A stretch of DNA of 64,000 bases, from NCBI GenBank assembly GCA_031216915.1, contig CM062289.1, forward strand, positions 390,874,674-390,938,673. Direction: 5' to 3'. The translations under genes were made by a program, and so were the position numbers. The notes beneath the pieces were generated by a model that saw nothing but the letters and a program-made list of their open reading frames with translations, was not told where the DNA came from and made no database searches. Origin of the DNA: Pictodentalium vernedei. Taxonomy: Eukaryota; Mollusca; Scaphopoda; Dentaliida; Dentaliidae. Below, piece after piece: positions 13,101 to 27,000 of this stretch; within the stretch, counting starts at the first letter, position 1; each line of letters starts with the position of its first letter.

Positions 13101-16100
13101 GCTGCCTATACAGGTAGCCAAAGACTTTAGTAGAATCCATTATGAGCAAGATCACCTGAGCTTGGATCTTGGAACATGAGAACTTTATTTACTTGTAAGA
13201 CAAGAAACTCATATAAATTAGAACCCTTGAGGATTAAACTCCAGAAAATATATAAATAAATATGAGGTTTGCTGTTCCTAAAGAGTACGAACTGGTTGTA
13301 CCCATAAGGACAAATGGTCATTGAGTGTAAAAATGGGGTTAAACAAGTAAATCTATACAAAAATTTTCTTCTTCTGTAGTAACAGGCAGAATATTATGAT
13401 ATTGGGTATATATACTCAATATAAAAATCTACAATGTTAATTTAGGGATCAAAGAGTGCAAAAATGGGGTTAAAACAAGTATTAATAAAATCCTCTTCAG
13501 GATTAACAGGCAGATTCTTTTAATATTTGGTATTTAGTCTCAGTATAAACTCTCAATGTTAATTTAGGGATAAAAGAGTGCAAAAGTGGGATAAAACCAA
13601 AAGATCTTAAAACTATATTCTTCTCCAAGATTAACAGGTAAAATCTTTTAATATTTGGTTTTTAGACTAAATACAAACCCAAGGTGTTAATTTGTTCAAG
13701 CCATTCCACTTAGTTGACAATTTGGGGGCCCTTATGGAAATTTTAACATTTTGGGCTCCCAGCAAACTTCACTAGCTTAATAAACAATGATCTGGCATAT
13801 TGAATATGGCAGCCAGTTCAACCATGTTGGAATTTTTCATAATTATTGCTTCTCTGTGCAATAACTTCAATAGAGAATTTGAGACTAACTATCAGGTGAA
13901 AACCAGTCCTTTACCTCAGTAATTTTTTAGTAGTAAAATATTGCTCTCACATTGTGGGCAGACATGTTAAGTTTCACGATTTTGGCGGGAGGCTCCCGAT
14001 GTTTAATACCATCTCCCGACCTCATGATCGGGGGACAAATTCTCACAATTTTGAGACCCCATGTTTTGTTTTGCAAACTTGAGTCTCGAGTTTTCAGTTT
14101 ACAGTACTAACTACAGTAAATAAGCTGAGTGGAACTTGGAAGATAGAAAAAGTATTTCAAACAAATTGCCTTACACTTGCCTGGGTTGTAGATAATTCAG
14201 ATGTGTGAAAGAATAACTGAAAATAGTGAGAAAAAAATAATGAGGTAAAAAATTAACCTCTACAGTCGAAATTAGGAGAGATATTGGTGAAAATATTGGA
14301 GTGAGTAACCAACAAAAGTGATTCACATTCCAGGTCTTAATTCAATAAAAGTTAACAAAATCACAAGAAATATGATTTGTGTTGTGTTTCTTTTATTTCA
14401 CTGGCATTTGAAGCAGGAATCATAAAAAACGGGGCAGATTTTGGTGGTTCTTGTAGAGATGTCTAATTACCGAAATCAGCACAATTGCCTATTATCCCCC
14501 CAAACCATGATAAAAGCTTAGTGACTCCTCAAAAAATAAGGAAATATTGATTTTTGCTAAACTGTAGCTTTTTTTGTAAATTTTTGCATATTGATAAAGT
14601 ATCTAATCTTACTTTCCAGTGGTGGAGCCATGGTCTGAAATCCTGGGGGACCATGCTAGTGAAGGAGGGGGGTGGGGGGGGGGGGGTCTCAGAACTGAAG
14701 GAACTGTACTTGTACTGAGGGCAGGAAATCAAAAAAATAATTTTCAAAATTGGGGTGGGTGGGTTGGAGAGGGTGAAGTGCCCCCTCATTTTTAGTCGAG
14801 TTGTGACGAAGTCAAACTCGACTTATAGTTTGATGAATGGCGGGCGGGCAGGCGGGCGGGCGGGCGGGCGGGCGGGCGGGTGGGCGGGCGTAAACAATTG
14901 GTTTCCGGATGATAACTTGATAGTGGTTCAACTCACATTCATTAAACTTCATACATAGGTTGGTCTTGGTGGGAGGAAGAACCCTATTGATTTTGGACAT
15001 GCTACGTCGAAGGTCAAGGTCACAGTGACCTTGAACATAGTAAATCTTAAACAATTGGTTTCCGGATGATAACTTGATAATGGTTCAACTCACATTCATG
15101 AAACTTCATAGGTAGATTGGCCTTGGTGAGGGGAAGAACCCTATTGATTTTGGACTCGCTACGTCAAAGGTCAAGGTCACAGTGACCTTTAACATAGTAT
15201 ATCGCAACAATTGGTTTCCGGATGATAACTTGATAGTGGTTCAACCTAGAGTCATGAAACTTCATAGGTGTGTTGGCCTTGGTGCGAGGAAGAACCCTAT
15301 TGATCTTGGACTCACCAGGTCAAAGGTCAAGGTCACAGTGACCTTGAACATAGTATATCGCAACAATTGGTTTCCGGATGATAACTTGATAGTGGTTCAA
15401 CCTAGAGTCATGAAACTTTATAGGTGTGTTGGCCTTGGTGCGAGGAAGAACCCTATTGATCTTGGACTCACCAGGTCAAAGGTCAAGGTCACAGTGACCT
15501 TGAACATAGTATATCGCAACAATTGGTTTCCGGATGATAACTTGATAGTGGTTCAACCTAGAGTCATGAAACTTCATAGGTATGTTGGCCTTGGTGCGAG
15601 GAAGAACCCTATTGATCTTGGACTCACCAGGTCAAAGGTCAAGGTCACAGTGACCTTGAACATAGTATATCGCAACAATTGGTTTCCGGATGATAACTTG
15701 ATAGTGGTTCAACCTAGAGCCATGAAACTTTACAGGCGTGTTGGCCTTGGTGCGAGGAAGAACCCTATTGATGTTGGACTCACCAGGTCAAAGGTCAAGG
15801 TCACAGTGACCTTGAACATAGCATATCGCAACAATTGGTTTCCGGATGAGAACTTGATAGTGGTTCAACCTAGAGTCATGAAACTTCATAGGTGTGTTGG
15901 CCTTGGTGCGAGGAAGAACCCTATTGACCTAGGACTCGCCAGGTCAAAGGTCAAGGTCACAACTCGACATTGGATCTGTGATCCTGAGCGGCATTTTTCT
16001 GACTTGAACTTATGGTATATTTATGGAGGAGGAGTGATTGGGTGTGTGTGGGAGGATTTATTTTATGCAAATTTTTTTCAACCTAATTTTTATCGATCAG

Positions 16101-18021
16101 TTAGGTGAAACTGTGTCAAATGTTCCCACAACATTGCCAATATTTTAATTATTTTTTTAGCATGATTTCTAAAAGTAATGGATGAGGTGGGGGGGTGGGG
16201 GAGGAGAATTATAGTTTTTGTCCTGTATGGAAAAACAAGCTTCGCTGCGTAAAAATCTCACTATTTTGAGTTTTTCAAACTTAACATGTCTGATTGTGGG
16301 TTATGATTGCAATGTATACTTACCTAAATTTGTACAGATATTTGATCCAGGCAATGACAACCAAACAAGCTGTTGTATCATACTTATTTCAAATATAAAA
16401 AATAGCAAAAAATGTGGAGACTACTTAACCATACACATTGGGCTATCATAGAGGAATAGTGAAGAATCCCTCCTAAATCTCTGTGTTCCATTATTCTTCT
16501 GTATTGTGAAACACCTTGTTAATCAAATAGCCACTTTGCCAGTGAAAAATATTCAATTAACAGTATTCAGTAAACAGGAATTCCTAATGTGATAGACTGA
16601 GTATTTATTCTATTATGTCTTATTTGACAGCGCCCAAGGATATAATAGATTAAATGCCTATATTAGATATGCAGTGACTGATTTGATCCATGAAATTGGG
16701 CAATAAAGTTAAATTAATTCATCAACGGATCATAGTATGTTTTGCTCAATTACCAAGCATTTTAATATATCATGTACATATAGAATATACCCATAGTAGC
16801 TTGGTGTACCAAATGCTCACCATGAGTGGTGAAGTGGTGTTAACGCCACTTCACCATGAGTGGTGAACATTTGGTACACCAAGATTCTTTGGGTATATTT
16901 TATTTATACCATGATCGTTAGATTATTAAGAGTCGCTATCATTTTTTCTCGATTTTATTGAGCAGCAGCCGTACATACGCAAGAATTTGATTTTGTTCAC
17001 ATGAGCATTGGTTGGTGGTACTTCTGCTGTCAATTTTATCACTGAAAGGAAATAGAAACAGAAACATGACCTTTTTAATTTTAATAACATAATAACATAC
17101 TGTTTCGAGTTATGGATACTTTATTAACATGAGACAATGCATGTTTGTTAATTTTTGGTGTTTTATGGGGTAAACTCATTTAAAAACATAATAAATAATT
17201 GCCATTTTCATTTCACTCTTCGCGAGGCGATGTGTGATAAATTTAGACAAGTTCGTATTCAGGTTGATGTCAGCAAAGGTCAACTTGGATGTAGTTCCAC
17301 TGTAGGTGTAAATTTTGACTATTGAAATTCCATTATTGGCGTGTTCACCACGGTTGGTGTTTCAAGCTAAAATTTATGTCATAGACTTTTCATATATAGT
17401 AGAAGAATAGGTAACCATAGTATAAATGCCTATCTACTCGAATTGGCTCTAGTATAGTATGTCTTTGTGTATAGTTAAGAGCTATACACTGCAGATTTTT
17501 GCATTTGTGATACAGTGATGCCCTATTAATTGAATAACTACTTTGCCAGAGAAAAACATTCAGTTAACAGTAGTATACAATTAGCATTAATTGCTTCTTT
17601 TTCCTATCGTCTTGTTATATACTAAGTATTATTCTATTATATCTTGTTTGATGAAACTCATTGAGCTTTGTCAAACAAGATGTAATAATAGATTAAATGC
17701 CTATATTGGATTGGTGTGGCCAGAAATATCTAAATGGGAATTCTGTGGATATCAGAGTAATTCTTCGACAAGTTACAAGGATTTTTTATTCACTTAACAG
17801 GACTTTACTCTATAACCTAAATGCAGATAACCGGTCAAATTTGTACTGAAGATATGGTAAATGGTTTGGTGTTTGTAAGTTACATACAATTAACAGGATT
17901 ATTCATTTAAAAGATAAACAATTAAGTTCACTCCAGTGTATTTAGTTGATTGTAGTTTGCAAGCATTGCCAGGAGTAACAACACTTATGCCTGTCCCCTA
18001 TGAAAGACTGGAAATCTATAT

Positions 18022-18068
<47 letters not shown>

Positions 18069-21000
18069 GTCCACCTCGTGTCGGAGGGTTTTACATGTGG
18101 CGGAAGCCGGAGTACCTGTAGAGAACCACCGAGCTATGGCAAGCAACTGCCAAACTCCCCAACTCCACATAAGCAGGGTTTACATTGGTTGAAGACAAGT
18201 GCACCATCGACATGCAGTATGCCTTATACACAGCACCACCATGTCCCCAGGTGGACAATCAGGATGAAGTGCCTTGCCCAAGGACACAATGTAGTTACCC
18301 CTGGTGGGGAACTGGAAATCTCTACTCTGAGGGTATTTTACCATGTACTATTATTATATCTTTATGATAATTACCATCATTTATATCTTTATTACAGACA
18401 GAAGTTTTAGGAGGAAAAGTTGCTGCGTTATTAACAAAACAGAAACCATCCCTGTTGGGTCCAGCTCAACCTAAGAAGCCTGGTCTAACCAAGAGTCTGT
18501 CTGATATGGTAAATTAGGATGTATCCAATCCCAAAACTTTTTACTGATGACCTCCCTTGAAAGAATTTCCTTTGAACCTACCATTCTAATATAATATTGC
18601 ACTATTCACTTACCTTGAATAATTTTTAGCTCAACTTGACAAAGTCAGGCTGAGCTATTGCCATCACTTCTCGTCCGTCGGCGTACGTCCACAATTTCCT
18701 TTGGACAACTCACAGGTCGCATTTATGATCAGATTGCTTTGAAACTTGGTATGCTTGTTTGGGGTAACCTCTAGATGGGAGCTATCGATTTTCTTCCATT
18801 TCCATCAAAAAATGTTGCTGCTGGCAACGTTCTTAGAACTTAGTTTAGTCGGACCTCCATATTTCCCTTTGGCACACCCTACAAGGCACATTTATGATCG
18901 GATTGCTTTGAAGTCTGGCATGCTTGTTTGGAGTGACCTCTAGATGGGAGATATTGATTTTCTTCCATTTCCATAAAAAAATGTTGCCGCTGGCAACGAC
19001 CTTTGAACTTAGTTTAGTTAGGCATCAATATATTCCTTTGGCATGCCCAGATCACTTTGAAACTCGGTATGCTTGTTTGGGGTGACCTCTAGATGGGAGC
19101 TATCGATTTTCTTCCATTTCCATTAAAAAATGTTGCTGCTGGTAATGTTCTTAGAACTTTGTTAAGTCAGACCTCAATATTTCCCTTTGACACACCCCAC
19201 AGGGCACATTTATGATCAAATTGTTTTGAAACCTGGCATGCTTGTTTGGGGTGACCTCTAGATGGGAGCTATCGATTTTCTTCCATTTCCGTCAAAAAAT
19301 GTTGCCGCTGGCAACGACCTTTGAACTTCGGCATCAATATATTCCTTTGGCATGCCCTACAGGGCAAATTTATGATCAGAATGGTTTGAAACGTGGTATG
19401 TTTGGAGTTACCTCTAGATGGGAGCTATCAATTTTCTTCAATTTCTGTCAAAAAATGTTGCTGCTGGCAACGACCTTTGATGAACTTCATGCAGTTATGC
19501 ATCAATATTTCCCTTTGGTGCAGCCTGCTGTGCACATTTTTGAACGGATCACTTTGGAACTCGATGTGCTTGTTTGGAGTGACCTCTAGATGGGAACTAT
19601 TGATTTTCTTTCATTTTCGTCAAAAATAGTTGCCATTGGCAATAACCTCTGATGAACTTAGTAAAAACTTGTGCAGTTATGCATCAATATTTCCCTTTGA
19701 CACACCCTGCAGGGCACATTTATGACTGGATTGCTTGGAAACTTGGTATGCTTGTGTGGGGTGATATCTATATGGGAATTATCTATTTCTTCCATTTCTG
19801 TCAAAAAATATTGCCGCTGGCAACGACCTTTGTACTTAGTTTAGTCGGCAGCAACTTACCCCTTTTGCACTCTCTGCAGGGTATATTTATGAATTTCCAT
19901 AAAAAAAGAGAGAAAAAAACATTGCCACAAGCAATGGCCTTCAAGCTTAGTGCATTTGTGCATTAACATCTTCCTTTGGCATGCCTCAGAGGGCGCATTC
20001 ATTATCAGGTTGTTTTGTAACTTTGTATGCTTATGCAGGGTGACAAAGATAGGAGCTATTGATTTTCTTTTCATTTCATCAAAAACTGTTGCTGTTAGCA
20101 ACAGTCTTTGAATTTATTGCTTTTGTGCATCAACATTCTTCTTTGACATGGCCTTCAGGCCACATTTATCATAGGATTGTTTTTGAACTTGTTGTGCTCA
20201 TTGGGCGAGACCTTTAGATAAGAGCTATTGATTAGTATTCATTCCTGTGAAAAAGTTGCCATTTACAATAACCTCTGAACTCACTGCATTTGTGTATCAA
20301 CATTCTTCCTTTAGCCAGTCTTACAGTTTATATTTATAAATTCAAGGATTACTCTTGACGTTGTGCACACACAATGCTGTTATGTTGAAATTTCACCAAA
20401 TAACATTGGTACCAATGATCTTCAATTTTGCCATTTCACTTATAACTTACAAAGTCAGGTAGATGCTCTCGCCCTTCTCCTGGACAGTCCAGGTGATGGG
20501 ACAAGAGATGCCCAGAGTCTTCTACAGTCTAGCCGGTAGATCCAGTGCTCCCATGTTGTCTCAGTTGTCTTAATTGTCTCAATTCAGATTGACATGATAT
20601 GACATCACATGCATGGCATGACATGCATCTCTTCAGTATTCATTTTTTGAATTTTTTATATCAATATGTTTTAATTTGAATTCTATGATAAAATTATCAC
20701 TTGATTAATTTAGTAATGATAAAGATGTCAGCATCAGCACAAAGTCAATCAAAAACCTGAATGGAAATAATCACCACACAACAATCACCACATGCCATAT
20801 TACATTATGTGTTGAAATGAAAACTGAATGAAGGAAAATTACAAGGTAGTGGCAAAATGGCTTTGGGTAAGGGGTATCCAGACAAAATACCCTCGGACAA
20901 AATACCCTTAGGACATAATACCCTCAAAAAAATAACCTTAGTACGTAATACCCTCAATGGGTAGGACAAAATACCCTCGGACAAAATACCCTCAGACCAA

Positions 21001-24000
21001 AAGTATATAAAGTTGGATTTTGTGTGGGGGGGGGGGGGGGGCATATTTTTCCATCAGTCTTTCAACATAAATGAACAAGGCAGATGTTTTATTGCAGTGG
21101 GTAAAAAAAGAGTGAAAAATTTTTTTCCCAGGCCTACCACATCTTGTATGTAAATGTTAAAGACATGGCCATCATTTTTATGTAGATCACCATAATCTTA
21201 ATGTTGTAGGTCATAATTGAAAAAATAATTTTATAGACACCCAGAGCATAAGTCCACTAATTTCTCAGCTATGTTTTTCATATTTGTTTAAAAGACAAGG
21301 TCATATAGTAAAGATTTATGAAAATTGTAATTACTGCTTCTGCTTTTTCTCAACCATAGTTACTATTTTTTCTGTCAACCACTTTACATTATTTACAAGA
21401 ATTAATTTTTTTTTTCATTCATTCCAAAGGGCTGTGACTTTTGCATTGCTTGAGTGAGCATATACTGTGCTGAATATTAAACTGTTCTCTCTCAAAAAAA
21501 TTCTCTGAAACTGTGTTCACCAACAGAAACTATGTGGATTAACCTTTGGAGGACTGTTCCCAATTTTGAGCAAGTTTAATTACATTAGAACAGGTGCCCT
21601 AACATGCAATCCTTGGGTAAACAAGGTATATTTTAAGAACACAGATTGTTGTTTTTTGTCAAGTCTTGGCTGCCTATTAGTATATAGGTTTCCAAGACTT
21701 GTCAAGACACAAAGCTGCAACGTCACAGGACCTAAATGGATATAGTCTAGCAAAGTGTATATGAAACCTTCATGCCTTTCAGGGTTAAAGAAGGTTGTGT
21801 ATGACGTGTGCTGTAGTACATGGCTGACATGACTGATTTTCTTTATTTCACCTGGTTTCTGTTTCAAATCTACAAATCAGCTAGGGCGATACATGTCTCA
21901 GCATTGTTTTTATCATTGTTCCCTGTACCATTTCAGTTCACTGCGCAAGAAATAGATGGAAGGGAAATAAAAGCTGTGGAAATAAAAAAGGTAATTTTAA
22001 TGAAGACCATTTTACATTTCCTACAGTACATTTAGTCAACAGGTATACAAACAATTTTCCTTAAATGTCATTATTATCCCCGCATTTTAAAAAATGTGGG
22101 GATAGTGTCGTGATCTTCATCTGTACGTCCGTATTTCCATACATCCGTACTTCCGTATGTGGGGTTTTGTAATTCGAAACGCTGTAACTTTCTACAGTTG
22201 TTCAATAGGATCTGTGCAATCCAAAAATACCACTTTTAAAGTTTTGCGCCACCAGGTGGCTTCTGTGGAGCCACTTGAAAAATGTGCTAATTTTTCACTT
22301 TTCTTTCGAATAATCCCAACCTATGTAATTCAGAGTTCTATAACTGCACTAGGGTGTTGCTAAATGATCTGTAGATGTGCACGAAGGTTTCAGATTTTTC
22401 AGGTGCCACGTGGCCCTGCCACCATTGCCACTTTCGTGTTTTCTTAGACCGTTTTCGGAGAAAGGCTCCTAGGGTATGTAATTTGAAATCCTAAAACCAT
22501 GCTCAAATGTTGCAGTAGGGTCTGTAGATGTGCACGCAGGGTTTCGGATTTTTGGGGTGCCACGTCGCTGTGCCACCGTTGCCACTTTCGTGTTTTCTTA
22601 GACCGTTTCCATCGAAAGGCTCCTAGGGTATGTAATTTGAAATGCTAAAATCATGCTCAAATGTTGCAGTAGGGTCTGTAGATGCGTACGAAGGTTTCAG
22701 ATTTTTCAGGCGCCACGTGGCTGTGACACTGTTGCCACTTTCACGTTTTCTTAGACCGTTTCCGGCGAAAGGCTCCTACGGTATGTAATTCAAAATCCTA
22801 AAACCATGTTCAAATGTTGCAGTAGGATCTGTAGATGCGCACGAAGGTTTCGGATTTTTGGGGTGCCACGTGGCTGTGCCACCGTTGCCACTTTCGTGTT
22901 TTCTTAGACAGTTTCCACCGAAAGGCTCCTAGGGTATGTAATTCGAAACGCTAAAATCATGCTCAAATGTTGCAGTAGGGTCTGTAGATGCGTACGAAGG
23001 TTTTGGATTTTTCAGGTGCCACATGGCTGTGACACTGTTGCCACTTTCATGTTTTCTTAGACCGTTTCCGATGAAAGGCTCCTAGAGTATGTAATTCGAA
23101 ATGCTAAAAGCAATCTCAGATGTTGCAGTGGGGTCTGTAGATGCGTGCGAAGGTTACGGATTTTTCAGGTGCCACGTGGCTGTGACACTGTTGCCACTTT
23201 CATGTTTTCTTAGACCGATGAAAGGCTCCAAGAGTATGTAATTCGAAATGCTAAAAGCAATCTCAGATGTTGCAGTAGGGTCTGTAGATGCGCACGAAGG
23301 TTTCGGATTTATTGGGTGCCACGTGGCTGTGCTAATGTTGCCACTTTCGTGTTTTCTTAGACCGTTTCCAGCGAAAGGCTCCTAGGGTATGTAATTCGAA
23401 ACGCTAAAACCATGCTCAAATGTTGCAGTGGGGTCTGTAGATGCGCACGAAGGTTTTGGATTTTTCAGCTGCCATGTGGCTGTGCCACCATTGCCACTTT
23501 CGTGTTTTCTTAGACCCTTTCCGGTGAAAGGCTCCTAGGGTATGTAATTCGAAACGCTAAAACCATGCTCAAATGTTTCAGTGGGGTCTGTAGATGCGCA
23601 CGAAGGTTTTGGATTTTTCAGCTGCCAAGTGGCTGTGCCACCATTGCCACTTTAGCGTTTTCTTAGACCGTTTCTGGCGAAAGGCTCCTGGGTATGTAAT
23701 TCAAAATCCTAAAACCATGCTCAAATGTTGCAGTAGGGTTTATAGATGCACACGAAGGTTTCGGATTTTTGGGGTGCCATGTGGCTGTGCCACCATTGCC
23801 ACTTTCGTGTTTTCTTAAACCATTTCCAGCAAAAGGCTCCTAAGGTATGTAATTTGAAACGCTAAACCATGCTCAAATGTTGCAGTAGGGTCTGTAGATG
23901 TGCACGAAGGTTTCGGATTTTTCATTTGCCACGTGGCTGTGCCACCGTTGCCACTTTCGTGTTTTCTTAGACCCTTTCCAGTGAAAAGGCTCCTAGGGTA

Positions 24001-27000
24001 TGTAATTCAAAACGCTAAAACCATACTCAAATGTTGCAGTGGGGTCTGTTGATGCGCATGAAGGTTTCGGATTTTTCGGCTGCCAAGTGGCTGTGCCACC
24101 GTTGCCACTTTCACGTTTTCTTAGACCGTTTCCGGCGAAAGGCTCCTAGGGTATGTAATTCGAAATCCTAAAACCATGCTCAAATGTTGCAGTAGGGTCT
24201 GTAGATGCGCACGAAGGTTTCGGATTTTTGGGGTGCCACCATTGCCACTTTCGTGTTTTCTTAGACTGTTTCCAGTGAAAGGCTCCTAGGGTATGTAATT
24301 CGAAATGCTAAAACCATGCTCAAATGATGCAGTGGGGTCTGTAGATACGCACGAAGGTTTTGGATTTTTCAGGTGCCATGTGGCTGTGCCACTGTTGCCA
24401 CTTTCACGTTTTCTTAGACTGTTTCCGATGAAAGGCTCCTAGAGTATGTAATTCGAAATGCTAAAAGCACGCTCAGATGTTGCAGTAGGGTCTGTAAATG
24501 TGCACAAAGGTCTCGTATTTTTTGGGTGCCACGTGGCTGTGCTACTGTTGCCACTTTCGTGTTTTCTTAGACCATTTCCAGTGAAAGGCTCCTAGGGTAT
24601 GTAATTCGAAACGCTAAAACCATGCTCAAATGTTGCAGTGGGGTCTGTAGATGCACACGAAGGTTTCAGATTTTTCATCTGCCACGTGGCTGTGCCACCG
24701 TTGCCACTTTCGTGTTTTCTTAAACCCTTTCCAGCAAAAGGCTCCTAGGGTATGTAATTCGAAATGCTAAAACCATGCTTAAATGTTGCAATGGGGTCTG
24801 TAGATGCGCACGAAGGTTTCAGATTTTTCAGCTGCCATGTGGCTGTGCCACCATTGCCACTTTCGTGTTCTCTTAGACCGTTTCCGCCGAAAGGCTCCGA
24901 GAGTGTGTAATTCGAAATGCTAAAACCATGCTTAAATGTTGCAATGGGGTCTGTAGATGCACAGGAAGTTTTCGGATTTCGGGTGCCACGGGGCTGTGCC
25001 ATCATTGCCACTTTCATGTTTTCTTAGACCATTTCAGGCAAAAGGCTCCTAGGGTATGTAATTTGAAATGCTAAAACCATGCTGAAATGTTGCAGTAGGG
25101 TCTGTAGATGCGCACGAAGGTTTCAGATTTTTCAGGTACTACGTGGCTGTGCCACCGTTGCCTCTTTCATGTTTTCTTAGACCGTTTCCGGCGAAAGGCT
25201 CCCACAGTATGTATTTCGAAATGGTAAAACCAAGCTCAAATGTTGCAGTAGGGTCTGTAGATGTGCATGAAGATTTAAGATTTTTCAGGTGCCACGTGGC
25301 TGTGCCACAGTTGCCACTTTCATGTTTTCTTAGATCGTTTCCGGCGAAAGGCTCCTAGAGTATGTAATTCAAAACGCTAAAACCATGCTGAGATGTTGCA
25401 GTAGGGTCTGTAAATGGGCAGGAAGGTTTCAGTTTTTTGGGTGCTACGTGGCTGTGCCACTGTTGCTACTTTCGTGTTTTCTTAGACCGTTTCCGTCGAT
25501 AAGTTCCTAGGGTATGTAATTCAAAATGCTAAAACCATGCTCAAATGTTGCAGTAGGTCTGTAGATGCGCACGAAGGTTTCAGATTTTTCAGGTGCCACA
25601 TGGCAGTGCCACCGTTGCCACTTTTGTGTTTTCTCAGACCATTTCCGGCGAAAGGCTCCTAGAGTATGTAATTCAAAATGCTAAGACCATGCTCAGATGT
25701 TGCAGTAGGGTCTGTAGATGCACACAAAGGTTTCGGATTTTTGGGTGCCACATGGCTGTGCCACCGTTGCCACTTTTGTATTCTATTAGACCGTTTCTGC
25801 CCGAAAGGCTTCTAGGGTATGTAATTCGAAATCCTAAAACCATGCTCAAATGTTGCAGTAGGGTCTGTAGATGTGCACAAAGGTATAGGATTTTTCAGGT
25901 GCCACGTGGCTGTGACACTGTTGCCACGTGGCTGTGACACTGTTGCCACTTTCATGTTTTCTTAGACCAATGAAAGGCTCCAAGAGTATGTAATTCGAAA
26001 TGCTAAAAGCAATCTCAGATGTTGCAGTAGGGTCTGTAGATGCGCACGAAGGTTTCGGATTGATTGGGTGCCACGTGGCTGTGCTAATGTTGCCACTTTC
26101 GTGTTTTCTTAGACCGTTTCCAGCGAAAGGCTCCTAGGGTATGTAATTCGAAATGCTAAAACCATGCTCAAATGTTGTAGTAGGGTCTGTAGATGCGCAC
26201 AAAGATTTTGGATTTTGCAGGTGCCATGTGGCTGTGTCACCGTAGCCACTTTCGTGTTTTCTTTGACCATTTCCGGCGAAAGGCTCCTGGGTATGTAATT
26301 CGAAACGCTAAAACCATGCTCAGATGTTGCAGTAGGGTCTGTAGATGCGCACGGAGGTTTTGGATTTTTCGGCTGCCAAGTGGCTGTGCCACCGTTGCCA
26401 CTTTTGTGTTTTCTTAGACCGTTTTCGGCGAAAGGCTCCTAGGGTATGCAAAATGCTAAACGCATGCTCAAATGTTGCAGTAGAGTCTAGATGCGTACAA
26501 AGGTTTCAGATTTTTCAGGTGCCACATGGCGGTGCCACCGTTTTGTTTTCGTGTTTGCCACTTTTGTGTTTTCTTAGACCGTTTTTGGCGAAAAGCTCCT
26601 AGAGTATGTAATTTGAAATGCTAAAACTATGCTCAGATGTTGCAGTAGGGTCTGTAGATGTGCACGAAGGTTTCAGATTTTTCGGGTGCGATGTGGCAGT
26701 GCCACCGTTGCCACTTTCGTGTTTTCTTAGACCGTTTCTGGCGAAAGGCTCCCAGGGTACATGTATGTAATTCGAAATGCTAAAACCATGCTCAAATGTT
26801 GCAGTGGAGTCTGTAGGTGCGCACGAAGCTGTGTCACCTGTGCCACTCAATATGATTTTAGTATGTCATATAATACATTTCATCTTTGTATCAAGCATTC
26901 ATACAAAGTCAAGGATGCAAATGCAGGGATACACCATAGTGTGCTTTGCACACAAGTGACACCATCTAGTGGCTTTTATACCTAAAGCATTCTACTGAGC

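Noticed and set aside
15182-16108. 308-codon open frame
   Set aside because: It consists of 52-residue units because the underlying DNA repeats every 156 bp; codon content follows the array, and the end runs into unrelated sequence.
22075-26931. CRISPR-like array
   Set aside because: Units are contiguous with no unique spacers, and the setting is a eukaryotic intron.
22157-26985. Many 60-114-codon frames in both directions
   Set aside because: All lie in the 153-bp array and repeat each other; unit length is divisible by three.
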